Shown here: positions 58,101-63,183 of the stretch, piece by piece
Position numbering within the stretch: the first letter of the stretch is position 1
Layout of the letters: each line of letters begins with the position of its first letter
Source of the DNA: Paenibacillus sp. AN1007
Lineage (GTDB): Bacteria > Bacillota > Bacilli > Paenibacillales > Paenibacillaceae
Length of the DNA stretch: 64,000 bases
Direction: 5' to 3'
Assembly: GCF_040702995.1 (NCBI RefSeq)
Contig: NZ_CP159992.1
Location: 134,501-198,500 of the forward strand
Program-made: the position numbers and the translations under genes
The notes under the pieces: model-generated
Told to the model about the DNA's origin: nothing
The model's input: the letters and a program-made list of their open reading frames with translations, nothing else
The model's database searches: none

Positions 58101-58238
58101 GATTACATGCAGCTGCTTCATCAGGTACTGCAGCATCCGGAACAGAAGCTGGGAGAGGTCGAACTGGAGAGCAGCAAACATGTGCAGATCACCCCGAATA
58201 CAGACACAGATACCCTTGATTTTGATTTTAATTTCTAA
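49137..58238 (+). CDS. Trans-AT PKS/NRPS hybrid, modules 5 and 6 plus condensation domain
   Basis: 3033 residues from ATG 49137 (GAGGAAGGAG upstream). Docking helices 1-35. Module 5: KS Cys215 (DTACSSS, ETHGTGT, SNVGHP), KR near 924 with Tyr1085, ACP Ser1252 in LGADSI. Module 6: KS from 1334 with Cys1507 (DTACSSS, ETHGTGT, TNLGHT), KR near 2202 with Tyr2364, but the catalytic Ser position is Thr2351 (FSTATTFF). ACP Ser2525 in LGGDSI. Residues 2585-3015 are a condensation domain, with intact HHIITDG at 2714-2720. The last residues (TLDFDFNF) are acidic/aromatic like a short docking motif. It should couple the polyketide chain to an amino acid activated by the downstream NRPS. Confidence 0.93.
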   Translation: MNQTSQMLRMIIENAAAGKIDKQVAAQLLKGLKAEGRRKDSEGIAIVGISAMLPSADTIDEFWDNIRGRCDSIANFPDSRRQNIEAYLQYAGYGDHIKFSSGSYLKEIDQFDYKLFRIPPRDAALMDPFQRLFLRTAWSALEDAGYGGKSLAGSRTGVYLGFASNIKDSYLRMLQDIDIHLTSDAAVGNISAMMPARISYLLDLKGPSMVVDTACSSSLVAVHLACQSLLNGDCDMALAGGLRVNLMPLDTEYYRGGLEASDGRTRAFDHSSDGAGISEGVAAVVLKPLSKALKDHDQIYAVIKGSAINQDGASIGITAPNPEAQADVISRAWDQAGIHPESLSYIETHGTGTKLGDPLELEGLELAFQKYTDKKQFCPIGTVKSNVGHPYEAAGLVSLIKAALVIKNREIPPSLHFDRPNGQIDFKTSPVYVNTRLRKWEKTASEQPMRCAVSSFGFSGTNCHLVLEEAPSGSVTAAGPSDRFSGLLVLSAKSEMALRELVTAYENFIQKKEPDCHLQDICYTASSGRGHYNFRLAVTADSIADLEWKLRELSSRESWSGDKPWFHFGEHKIVPASKAKLEAGDMTEASRRKLDQQVQQLVQEVIRSGAADEKELLELGSLYVRGADVNWSEMYSETGARRVSLPVYPFERHRCWIDLPEEMTSNRRSLGQGTLPLTSEEEFHYTMQWKAAERRRQEGGDTQFPSAVLLIEGTPGAGDAAALVLEENGAAVIRAALGASYELKASGQYVLGDQETDYDRLFSSLQGRTLEHIIHVGSAVQHHRASGIESLHELRDCQRRNVYSVYYLVRALMRSKFASITGITLVGMNAHRVTGTEHIQLPEHAAYLSLSKVLSREHPDITFRSVDVDHETTAAVWLEDVLGADSAGDHLAAYRNGRRYAEEFTRIDVKHDAPLTIREQGVYLITGGGGGIGLETARFLASKAKVRLVLVNRTPIPERTSWKDVQHQPGQSKLRRFITAVTELEAAGSEVFWYSADVADENTMADVIGDIRTRYGAIHGIIHGAGVGGDQLLVDRSEDRFTEVLASKIDGTWNLDQLTCNDDLDFFVMYSSVATMFSGVTQADYVAANAYMDAYADERSARGKRTLTVNWTTWKETGMSVDAGFTADTIFKTILTAQAVAGLEQAMNSSIRRVLIGQLNFSGGGVRLLDKMQVRLSAELSSSVAAYLQRAASKTRSAKKAGGVSSGEVILSGKSEGGYTATERHVASVCKEVLGFDEIDVYENFFELGADSILLLRIHAGLSKRYPGVLAVTDLFEFSTIHKLAAFIFKEHGETEEIEEAVPPQEQVDIALEADTKPKGSMKSDALTTTKPGDLAIVGMALNVASTTDVSEFWDHIQGKVDHIRPLPDRRQQDLDWYLQNTALDLPELGSKAGAFIEDIDLFDYSFFKLSPKEASLTDPNQRLFLETVWRAIEDAGYGGGQLAGSDTGVFLGYSTNTVDMYSRFIYETDLGALPDAVVGNTPSIIPARISYLLNLKGPSMLVDTACSSSLTAVHIASRALLSGECRMAAVGGIKISTMPITKKNENMLQGLESGDGKTRAFDDESDGAGLGEGIGVVMLKRLEDALADGDQVYAVLKGSAMNQDGSSAGITAPNPAAQQEVITKAWQQAGIQPETITYMETHGTGTALGDPIEIKGIQNAFRQFTDKRQFCAIGSIKTNLGHTSEAAGMISLIKAALAVRDGIIPPNLHFNRPNRNIDFHASPVYVNTRLRQWKVESGPRRCGVSAFGISGTNCHVILEEPPKTAPVMPEATGPHLLVLSARSEDGLRRLVDDYIKLFERSHSSSLADICSTASTGRGHYSFRLAFTAADGESMLSMLVQASRTRFGSDTAPGLEFGEHRIVPKSKKERSAGDMTESEKTGLSQLLRSAIENFVQNGRESVYLLKQIAHLYVQGADANWADLYAGELIRKVSLPSYPLERKRCWIDIPERKRSADMSSHDKAVPLHYAALWKEMSRPVSGTKASGTEPVVIFMDEKGTASSAAARLEAEGRLVIRVYRGDSYTNQSNAKFTIRPCEEDYERLVRAIEPYKISQLLHFFAMDISETGTVDGLEDSLERSVYSLFYLSKEMSKVHFKRPVDLVLMTTCSQRVTGSEPCIHPEYAPMVGLGKTICHEMNQFRCRAVDIDSETPIEQWLQEIREPDTLYLAAYRNGRRYVQELGEMPMSLLPEQPVQMREGGVYLITGGTGGIGLETADALSMSSAKIKLVLINRSQFPERHMWKELMSSEQNEKLSLQIGRIQEMEARGTEVHLYSADIADPIQLASVLSSVRQQHGPVSGIIHGAGVAGEGFLMNKERTAFERVMRPKVLGTWSLDQLTRSDRPDFFVMFSTATTFFSEPGQGDYTAANAYLDSFAAQRRQEGLPTLTVNWTAWKETGMAKDFHVNADGGFKAISTARGIQGLQEAMRKDITQVLIGELNREAIYQHVSDDMPLMLFSDNIREAIEQGRRADSDYGKEEQGELHLQGRTDGTYSAMEMKLGSVWSRALGVTELGIYDDFYELGGDSIIGLKIANSLTKALSVLVNTAEILMYPTIAESAAYLEETYGPAVDTGAAGVTIPVLTPVEQRAYYPVSSAQKRFLVLDRLEGPNTSANIPRASIMEGDFEHGIFEGIIRQLIKRHEAFRTSFEIQDGIPYQKIWDHVDFSVGYSECTREELTDRLLGFVKPFELDQAPLFRFEVVKLAERTHAVFFDMHHIITDGMSMDIIMQEIIDLYEGRELKPLSIQYKDFSEWHNTLLSSGALQKQEEYWLSLYRDSIPQLHLPTDYVRPAANEFEGDQVVVMGSESLTLELERMASRTGTTLFMLLLAAYNVLLAKYAAQDDIVVGSPIAGRSHADLEDVVGVFINIITIRTKPQADKTFLELLAEVREGALKSYENQQFQFEDLVRKLNLNRDIHRNPLFDAMFALQNVGTVDVTVGKFTTTPYEFGASESRYDVYLEVIQKHDKLKFNLEYRTKLFKRETAEKMLRDYMQLLHQVLQHPEQKLGEVELESSKHVQITPNTDTDTLDFDFNF

Positions 58239-58280
58239 CTCCGAAGAGGCATTCTCTTCAGACATATAAGGAGGCAAGAC

Positions 58281-59126
58281 ATGAAAACCATTGGAGTTAT
58301 CGGAGCGGGTGTAATGGGCCGCGGCGTAGCACAGAGTTTTGCGCAAGCAGGGCATAAGGTGATCTTGGTGGACATCAGCGAAGAAGTGCTGGATACAGCC
58401 GCAGAGGAAATCTACAACCAGATTCGTATGCTGATGCTGTTCAAAAAAGTGGAGGGGCTTGAAGCCCCCGAAATTATTCTGGAGCGAATTCATCGAACTA
58501 CTTCTCTGGAGGAGCTTCGTGAAGCAGATATCATTGTGGAAAATGTAAATGAACAATGGGAAGTGAAAAAGGAGGTGTATGTCCAGATTGATCCGATTTG
58601 CCAGGAGGATTGCATTTACCTGGTAAACACATCCTGTATCTCCATTACGAAAATTGCAGCACTTACGAAACGGCCTGATCGGGTCATCGGCACTCATTTT
58701 ATGAATCCGGTACCTCTTAAATCTGCTGTTGAAGTGATCAAGGGAATGGATACATCCGAGCAGACGATCGAAGTGGTGACAGAACTCCTCTCATCCATTG
58801 GCAAAGAGACTATTTTGGTCAACGATTATCCGGGCTTTGTTTCGAACCGTATTTCACATCTATTTATGAATGAGGCCGCTTTTGTGCTTCAGGATCAGGT
58901 AGCATCTGCCCGTGAAGTGGATGATATTTTTGTGAAATGTTATGGACATACGATGGGACCGCTGGAGACGGCTGACTTGATTGGTCTGGATACCGTTATG
59001 GATTCGCTTGATGTACTGTATGAAAGCTATCAGGACCCCAAGTTCCGCTGCTGTCCGCTGCTCAGAAAGATGGTGCATGCGGGCCGAACAGGCAGAAAGT
59101 CAGGAGAAGGCTTCTACAGTTACTAA
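58281..59126 (+). CDS. 3-hydroxyacyl-CoA dehydrogenase-like enzyme (FkbK/ZmaG type)
   Basis: 281 residues. Rossmann loop GAGVMG at 8-13, catalytic His139 in GTHFMNPVP, and a C-terminal dimer domain (VNDYPGFVSNRI; TMGPLETADLIGLD). In the FK520 and zwittermicin pathways the homologues oxidise the primary alcohol of glyceryl-ACP. Here it is followed by a small ACP, an acyl-CoA dehydrogenase-like and an FkbH-like gene, the full set for hydroxymalonyl-ACP. AAGGAGG precedes ATG 58281. Alone it could pass for a fatty-acid enzyme; the neighbours decide. Confidence 0.88.
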   Translation: MKTIGVIGAGVMGRGVAQSFAQAGHKVILVDISEEVLDTAAEEIYNQIRMLMLFKKVEGLEAPEIILERIHRTTSLEELREADIIVENVNEQWEVKKEVYVQIDPICQEDCIYLVNTSCISITKIAALTKRPDRVIGTHFMNPVPLKSAVEVIKGMDTSEQTIEVVTELLSSIGKETILVNDYPGFVSNRISHLFMNEAAFVLQDQVASAREVDDIFVKCYGHTMGPLETADLIGLDTVMDSLDVLYESYQDPKFRCCPLLRKMVHAGRTGRKSGEGFYSY

Positions 59127-59246
59127 TACACTGATGAATTCACATTGTGAACTATTAATGGCATAACCCATTACGAATGGACTCCATTAAATCGTCGTTT
59201 TCTTTGCTTCAAAAATAAATGGAATGAGAGAAAGGGAGTTATCCGA

Positions 59247-59336
59247 ATGAAAGAAGTTAAAAATGAAGTTCGCGAAATGGAAGAAGTTAAAAGTGAAGTT
59301 CTTAAGATGGAAGAAGTTAAAGGTAAAGTTCGCAAA
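59247..59336 (+). repeat. Three tandem 30-bp in-frame repeats
   Basis: Units start at 59247, 59277 and 59307, each with a core close to GAAGAAGTTAAA followed by GAAGTTC or AAAGTTC. The period is exactly 30 bases, so the copy number can change without breaking the reading frame. Confidence 0.85.
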
Positions 59337-59549
59337 TTTTTAGGGCGTTTTTTCAAAAAGCATGAGCTTCAAGATCATGAAGATATTTTTGCCCTGGGTT
59401 TTGTAAATTCCCTGTTTGCCATGCAGCTCGTGATGTTTTTGGAAAAAGAATTCTCCATCCGTGTCGACAATCAGGATTTGGACCTGCAGAACTTCAAATC
59501 GATTAATGCCATTACGGAACTGATCGAGAGCAAAATGGTGAGTTCCTGA
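59247..59549 (+). CDS. Discrete acyl carrier protein (FkbJ/ZmaD type) with triplicated N-terminal segment
   Basis: 100 residues. The carrier Ser lies in GFVNSLFAMQL, the variant motif of glyceryl/hydroxymalonyl carriers. The first 30 residues are three 10-residue copies, MKEVKNEVRE, MEEVKSEVLK and MEEVKGKVRK, encoded by three 30-base units from 59247 to 59336. The third copy runs into the normal first ACP helix, so the first two look like added duplications. All three copies begin with ATG, but only the first has an SD-like GGGAG upstream. It should hold the glyceryl group while it is oxidised. Confidence 0.88.
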   Translation: MKEVKNEVREMEEVKSEVLKMEEVKGKVRKFLGRFFKKHELQDHEDIFALGFVNSLFAMQLVMFLEKEFSIRVDNQDLDLQNFKSINAITELIESKMVSS

Positions 59550-59596
59550 TTCCGATATGCTGTCTAACGATATTTCACCAATAGGAGGTTAGCGCG

Positions 59597-60760
59597 TTGA
59601 AAATGGAATTGAACGAGCAGCAGCTTCGCTGTAAGCAGGAGGCTGCCTCATATACGAACCAGTATGTTATCCCCTACGCGGCTTTTCATGATCGGGAAGA
59701 AAGGCTTCATCCTGAAGTGATTGAATCGTTGAAATCTTCAGGTTATCTAGGCTCCATGATTCCGAAGGAATATGGCGGGCTGGGTCTTGATCCGATATCA
59801 GTTGGTGTGCTGAATGAGGAGATTGGACGAGGCTGTTCGTCTGTACGAAGCCTGCTCACCGTGCATGGTATGGTTGCCATTGCCATTTTGAAATTTGGAT
59901 CTGAACAGATGCGTTCCCACTGGCTTCCGCGGCTGGCATCAGGTGAGGTTCTCGGCGCTTTTGGACTTAGTGAACCGGGTATCGGGAGTGATGCGAAAAG
60001 CATTGAAACGCAGGCCGAACCGGAGGAGGATAACTACCGCCTGAACGGCAGGAAGAAATGGATTACGATGGGGCTCATAGCGGATGTGTTCCTGATCTTT
60101 GCCCAAGTGAATGATAAACCTACGGCATTTCTGATTGAACGGAAGAGCCCGGGATTTGGCGTACAGCCTATACAGGGCATGCTGGGGGTTAAAGGTTCGA
60201 TGCTGGCTGAGCTGCATCTGGAGGACTGCCGGGTCGCCAAAGACAGCATGTTAGGCCGGCCGGGAATGGGCGTATCCATGGTTGCGCTGCACTGTTTGGA
60301 TTATGGACGTTATACCGTAGCATGGGGCTGTGTTGGGCTTGGTCAGGCATGTCTGGAGGCTTCCTTAAGCCATGCTGGCAGCCGCCAACAGTTCGGGGTG
60401 CTTTTACAGGATAATCAGCTGATTCAGAAGATGCTTACCGAGATGATCGTCGAAGTCAAGGCAGCACGGCTTCTGTGTTATCAGGCCGGATATTTAAAAG
60501 AGGTGATGGACCCCGATTCCATCATGGAGACATGGACAGCGAAATATCATGCAGCAGACATGGTCAACAAGGCGGCGCACCGGGCGGTGCAGATTCTTGG
60601 GGCCAAAGGCCGGAGCACCGAGTCTCCGGTTGAACGCTTCTACCGCGATGCCCGGGTGAACGAAATCATAGAAGGCACGACACAGATGCATGAGATGGTT
60701 ATTGCTTCATATGCTGCAAGCACCCACCAATCCGTACAAGAGGAGGCTGTACATTCATGA
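59597..60760 (+). CDS. Acyl-CoA dehydrogenase-like enzyme (FkbI/ZmaE type)
   Basis: Flavoenzyme of 387 residues. Family motifs: FGLSEPGIGSDAKSIET in the middle domain, RKKWITMG, and the C-terminal IIEGTTQMHE that carries the catalytic Glu. In the FK520 and zwittermicin pathways this homologue finishes oxidation of the glyceryl-ACP to hydroxymalonyl-ACP. I keep TTG 59597 as start because ATAGGAGG is 8 bases upstream; ATG 59603 is the alternative. The stop overlaps the FkbH-like start by 4 bases. Confidence 0.9.
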   Translation: MKMELNEQQLRCKQEAASYTNQYVIPYAAFHDREERLHPEVIESLKSSGYLGSMIPKEYGGLGLDPISVGVLNEEIGRGCSSVRSLLTVHGMVAIAILKFGSEQMRSHWLPRLASGEVLGAFGLSEPGIGSDAKSIETQAEPEEDNYRLNGRKKWITMGLIADVFLIFAQVNDKPTAFLIERKSPGFGVQPIQGMLGVKGSMLAELHLEDCRVAKDSMLGRPGMGVSMVALHCLDYGRYTVAWGCVGLGQACLEASLSHAGSRQQFGVLLQDNQLIQKMLTEMIVEVKAARLLCYQAGYLKEVMDPDSIMETWTAKYHAADMVNKAAHRAVQILGAKGRSTESPVERFYRDARVNEIIEGTTQMHEMVIASYAASTHQSVQEEAVHS

Positions 60761-61782
60761 AAAAAATCAAATGTGTCATTTGGGACCTGGACCATACGAT
60801 CTGGAACGGAATTTTGCTGGAAGATGAAGAGGTTACGCTGAAGGACAATATTGCCGAAGTGATCCGCACACTTGATGCGCGTGGAATTCTGCAATCGATC
60901 GCCAGCCGTAACGAGCACGATCTCGCTATGGCTAAACTCGAGCAGTTTGGGCTGCGCGAATATTTCATCTATCCGCAGATTAACTGGAATGCCAAATCCC
61001 GGTCCGTCAAAACAATTGTCGAGGCTATCAATATCGGTATGGACACGATTGCCTTTATAGATGATCAGCCGTTTGAGCGGGAGGAGGTACTGTACTCCCA
61101 TCCGGAGGTGCTGTGCATAGACGCACTTCATTACCTTGAGATCACCCAGATGGAGGAGATGAATCCACGTTTTATTACCGAGGATTCTGCACTGCGCCGT
61201 CAGATGTATATGAACGATATTGTTCGCAACGAGAAGGAAGAGTCCTTCGACGGTACGCAGGATGAGTTTCTTGCTTCCCTCGGGATGATCTTTACCATCT
61301 CGGAAGTGAAGGAGGGAGATCTGCAGCGTGCGGAGGAACTGACGGTACGAACTCACCAGTTGAACGCTACCGGATACACCTATTCATATGAGGAACTGGA
61401 CGAGTTCCGTTATTCGCCGCGCCACAAACTGCTCATTGCCGGGCTTGAAGATAAATATGGTACGTACGGGAAGATTGGTCTGGCACTGCTCGAGCTGAAC
61501 GAAGAGATTTGGACGCTCAAGCTGCTGCTGGTATCGTGCCGGGTCATGTCGAGAGGCGCGGGCACGCTGCTGCTCCACCATGTTATGCGCATGGCCAAGG
61601 ATGCAGGGGTTCGACTGCAGGCCGAGTTTGTGTCTACAGACCGTAACCGGACCATGATGATTACGTATAAATTTGCCGGATTCCAGGAAATTGAGCAAAA
61701 GGATAATTTCTATCTGTTTGAGAGCGACCTGAGCGTGATTCAGGATCAGCCTTCATATGTATCCCTGGAAGTCACTGCATAA
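60757..61782 (+). CDS. FkbH-like HAD-family protein (glyceryl-ACP formation)
   Basis: 341 residues. The HAD motif I is CVIWDLDHTIWNG, with Asp10 and Asp12; FIDDQPFEREEV and an acetyltransferase-like C-terminal part (YGKIGLALLELNE; MSRGAGTLLLHHVMRMAKDAG) complete the FkbH pattern. These proteins take 1,3-bisphosphoglycerate, remove phosphate and load a glyceryl group on an ACP. With the three preceding genes it completes a glycolysis-to-hydroxymalonyl route. No O-methyltransferase of the FkbG kind lies in the window, so hydroxy- rather than methoxymalonate is the expected unit. Confidence 0.92.
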   Translation: MKKIKCVIWDLDHTIWNGILLEDEEVTLKDNIAEVIRTLDARGILQSIASRNEHDLAMAKLEQFGLREYFIYPQINWNAKSRSVKTIVEAINIGMDTIAFIDDQPFEREEVLYSHPEVLCIDALHYLEITQMEEMNPRFITEDSALRRQMYMNDIVRNEKEESFDGTQDEFLASLGMIFTISEVKEGDLQRAEELTVRTHQLNATGYTYSYEELDEFRYSPRHKLLIAGLEDKYGTYGKIGLALLELNEEIWTLKLLLVSCRVMSRGAGTLLLHHVMRMAKDAGVRLQAEFVSTDRNRTMMITYKFAGFQEIEQKDNFYLFESDLSVIQDQPSYVSLEVTA

Positions 61783-61811
61783 ACCAATCCTATAAGCGAG
61801 GTGTTCCTTTT

Positions 61812-63071
61812 ATGGAAAAAATAGCATTTCTATTCCCTGGCCAAGGCTCCCAATATGTAGGCATGATGAAAAACTTCTTTGATCAATTTGAGATTGCGAG
61901 ACGAACTTATGAAGAGGCCAGCGATATCCTCGGCTTAGATCTGGCCAAGATGAGTTTCGAAGGCAGTTTGTTTGATCTGAATAAACCGTCAAACATGCAG
62001 CCCGCGCTGCTTACGGCAAGTGTGACTGCATATCGAGTATACATGGAGGAGATTGGCATTACCCCGCAATTTTGTGCAGGTCACAGTTTGGGTGAATATG
62101 CAGCACTGACCTGCTCTGGGGCGATGGCATTTGGTGACGCGGTTCGGATTACGAAGCGGCGGGGGGAATTGACCGAACGGGTCGCTGAAGAGAGCGACGG
62201 GGCCATGACGATTATTGACGGGGCAAACGAAGAGATGATTCGTAAAGCTTGTGAGCAGGTTTCATCCGATACAGCCTGGTCTGCAATCTCTTGTTACAAT
62301 GCCATGAGTCAGTATGCAATTTCGGGTCATCAAGACTCGATCGAACAGGTGGAAACGATCTTGCTGGAGCAGGATGCACAGACAACCCCGCTGATGATGA
62401 GTGCGCCATTTCACAGCCGCTTGATGGAGTCTGCAGGTGAGCAGCTTGGCGCTGCACTCGCTGATTACCGTTTCCATCCTTTTAAATGGCCGGTTGTGTC
62501 CAATGTCACAGCGAGTCCATATACCGAGGCTTCTCGCATTCCCGGATTACTGCAAAGACAGCTGTCCCAGCCGGTGAAATGGACCCAGACGATGCAGTAT
62601 CTGAAGAAACACGGGGTGACATTAACCATTGAACTTGGCCCCAAAAATGTACTGAGCGGGCTGGTAGAGTTGGACAAACTCGGCATGAAATCGTTTGCTT
62701 ATGGGCAGAAAGAGGACAGAAAAGCGCTCAAGACACTGCTGGAGCAGGCAGTTGTATCCAGGCCAAGACCGACCGTAGTGACCAAGTGTATGGCTGCTGC
62801 TGTAGCTACACCGAACCGCAATTGGAATCAGGACGAGTATCAGAAAGGTGTCGTGGAACCTTACAAACGGATCCAGCAGCTTCAGGAAGAACTTGAGGCT
62901 GCCGAAACCGCGCCAACGACAGAACAAATGAAGCAGTCTCTGGAATGGCTGGGGACAATCTTTGAAACGAAACAGGTGGATCAGGAGGAGCGTGAGGACT
63001 GGTTCCACCAGATCCTTGATGAAACAGGACAATATTATCTGTGGACCGATCATAAAGTGACTACAGCTTAA
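61812..63071 (+). CDS. Discrete (trans-acting) acyltransferase, FabD-like
   Basis: 419 residues. The catalytic Ser92 in GHSLGE, Arg117 in RRGELTERV and His201 in SAPFHSRL match FabD. QGSQYVGM near the N terminus forms the oxyanion region. The last hundred residues (about 315-419) extend past normal FabD and have no recognised domain. It is the only AT in the window, and none of the six PKS modules has its own, so it or a second AT outside must load them. Its place directly after the hydroxymalonyl-ACP genes recalls the discrete AT ZmaF in zwittermicin. Specificity for malonyl-CoA or hydroxymalonyl-ACP cannot be told from sequence. Confidence 0.92.
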   Translation: MEKIAFLFPGQGSQYVGMMKNFFDQFEIARRTYEEASDILGLDLAKMSFEGSLFDLNKPSNMQPALLTASVTAYRVYMEEIGITPQFCAGHSLGEYAALTCSGAMAFGDAVRITKRRGELTERVAEESDGAMTIIDGANEEMIRKACEQVSSDTAWSAISCYNAMSQYAISGHQDSIEQVETILLEQDAQTTPLMMSAPFHSRLMESAGEQLGAALADYRFHPFKWPVVSNVTASPYTEASRIPGLLQRQLSQPVKWTQTMQYLKKHGVTLTIELGPKNVLSGLVELDKLGMKSFAYGQKEDRKALKTLLEQAVVSRPRPTVVTKCMAAAVATPNRNWNQDEYQKGVVEPYKRIQQLQEELEAAETAPTTEQMKQSLEWLGTIFETKQVDQEEREDWFHQILDETGQYYLWTDHKVTTA

Positions 63072-63082
63072 ACGAATTCAAA

Positions 63083-63111
63083 CTAGGGTGTGTCTGAAAA
63101 CGCTCACGCCC
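63083..63111. repeat. Partial copy of the 3.4-kb intergenic repeat end
   Basis: CTAGGGTGTGTCTGAAAACGC is identical at 20 of 21 positions to the complement of 3499-3519, the right end of the repeat element at 3353-3519. It also forms a small hairpin (AGGGTGTG / CACGCCCT). It lies between the AT and NRPS genes. Confidence 0.55.
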
Positions 63112-63121
63112 TAATCACCGG

Positions 63122-63158
63122 CCGGTATGATGATGTGCTCGGGCATGTGACATACCGG
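63122..63158 (+). other. Intergenic hairpin between AT and NRPS genes
   Basis: CCGGTATG / CATACCGG, 8-bp stem with a 21-base loop and no T run. It may be an RNA-processing or pausing site, or chance. Confidence 0.3.
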
Positions 63159-63183
63159 TCTATTATGTATTCGAGGTGAGATC

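Noticed and set aside
33477..58238. Hidden cis-acting AT domains in the PKS modules
   Set aside because: No GHSxG motif or AT-sized space lies between any KS and KR; only a linker of about 170 residues ending RCW(I/V/F).
59247..59336. Tandem repeats as a CRISPR array
   Set aside because: Units are contiguous without spacers, in frame, and part of the ACP coding sequence.
63122..63158. Terminator between the AT and NRPS genes
   Set aside because: Stem of only 8 bp with a 21-base loop and no T run; listed only as a hairpin.
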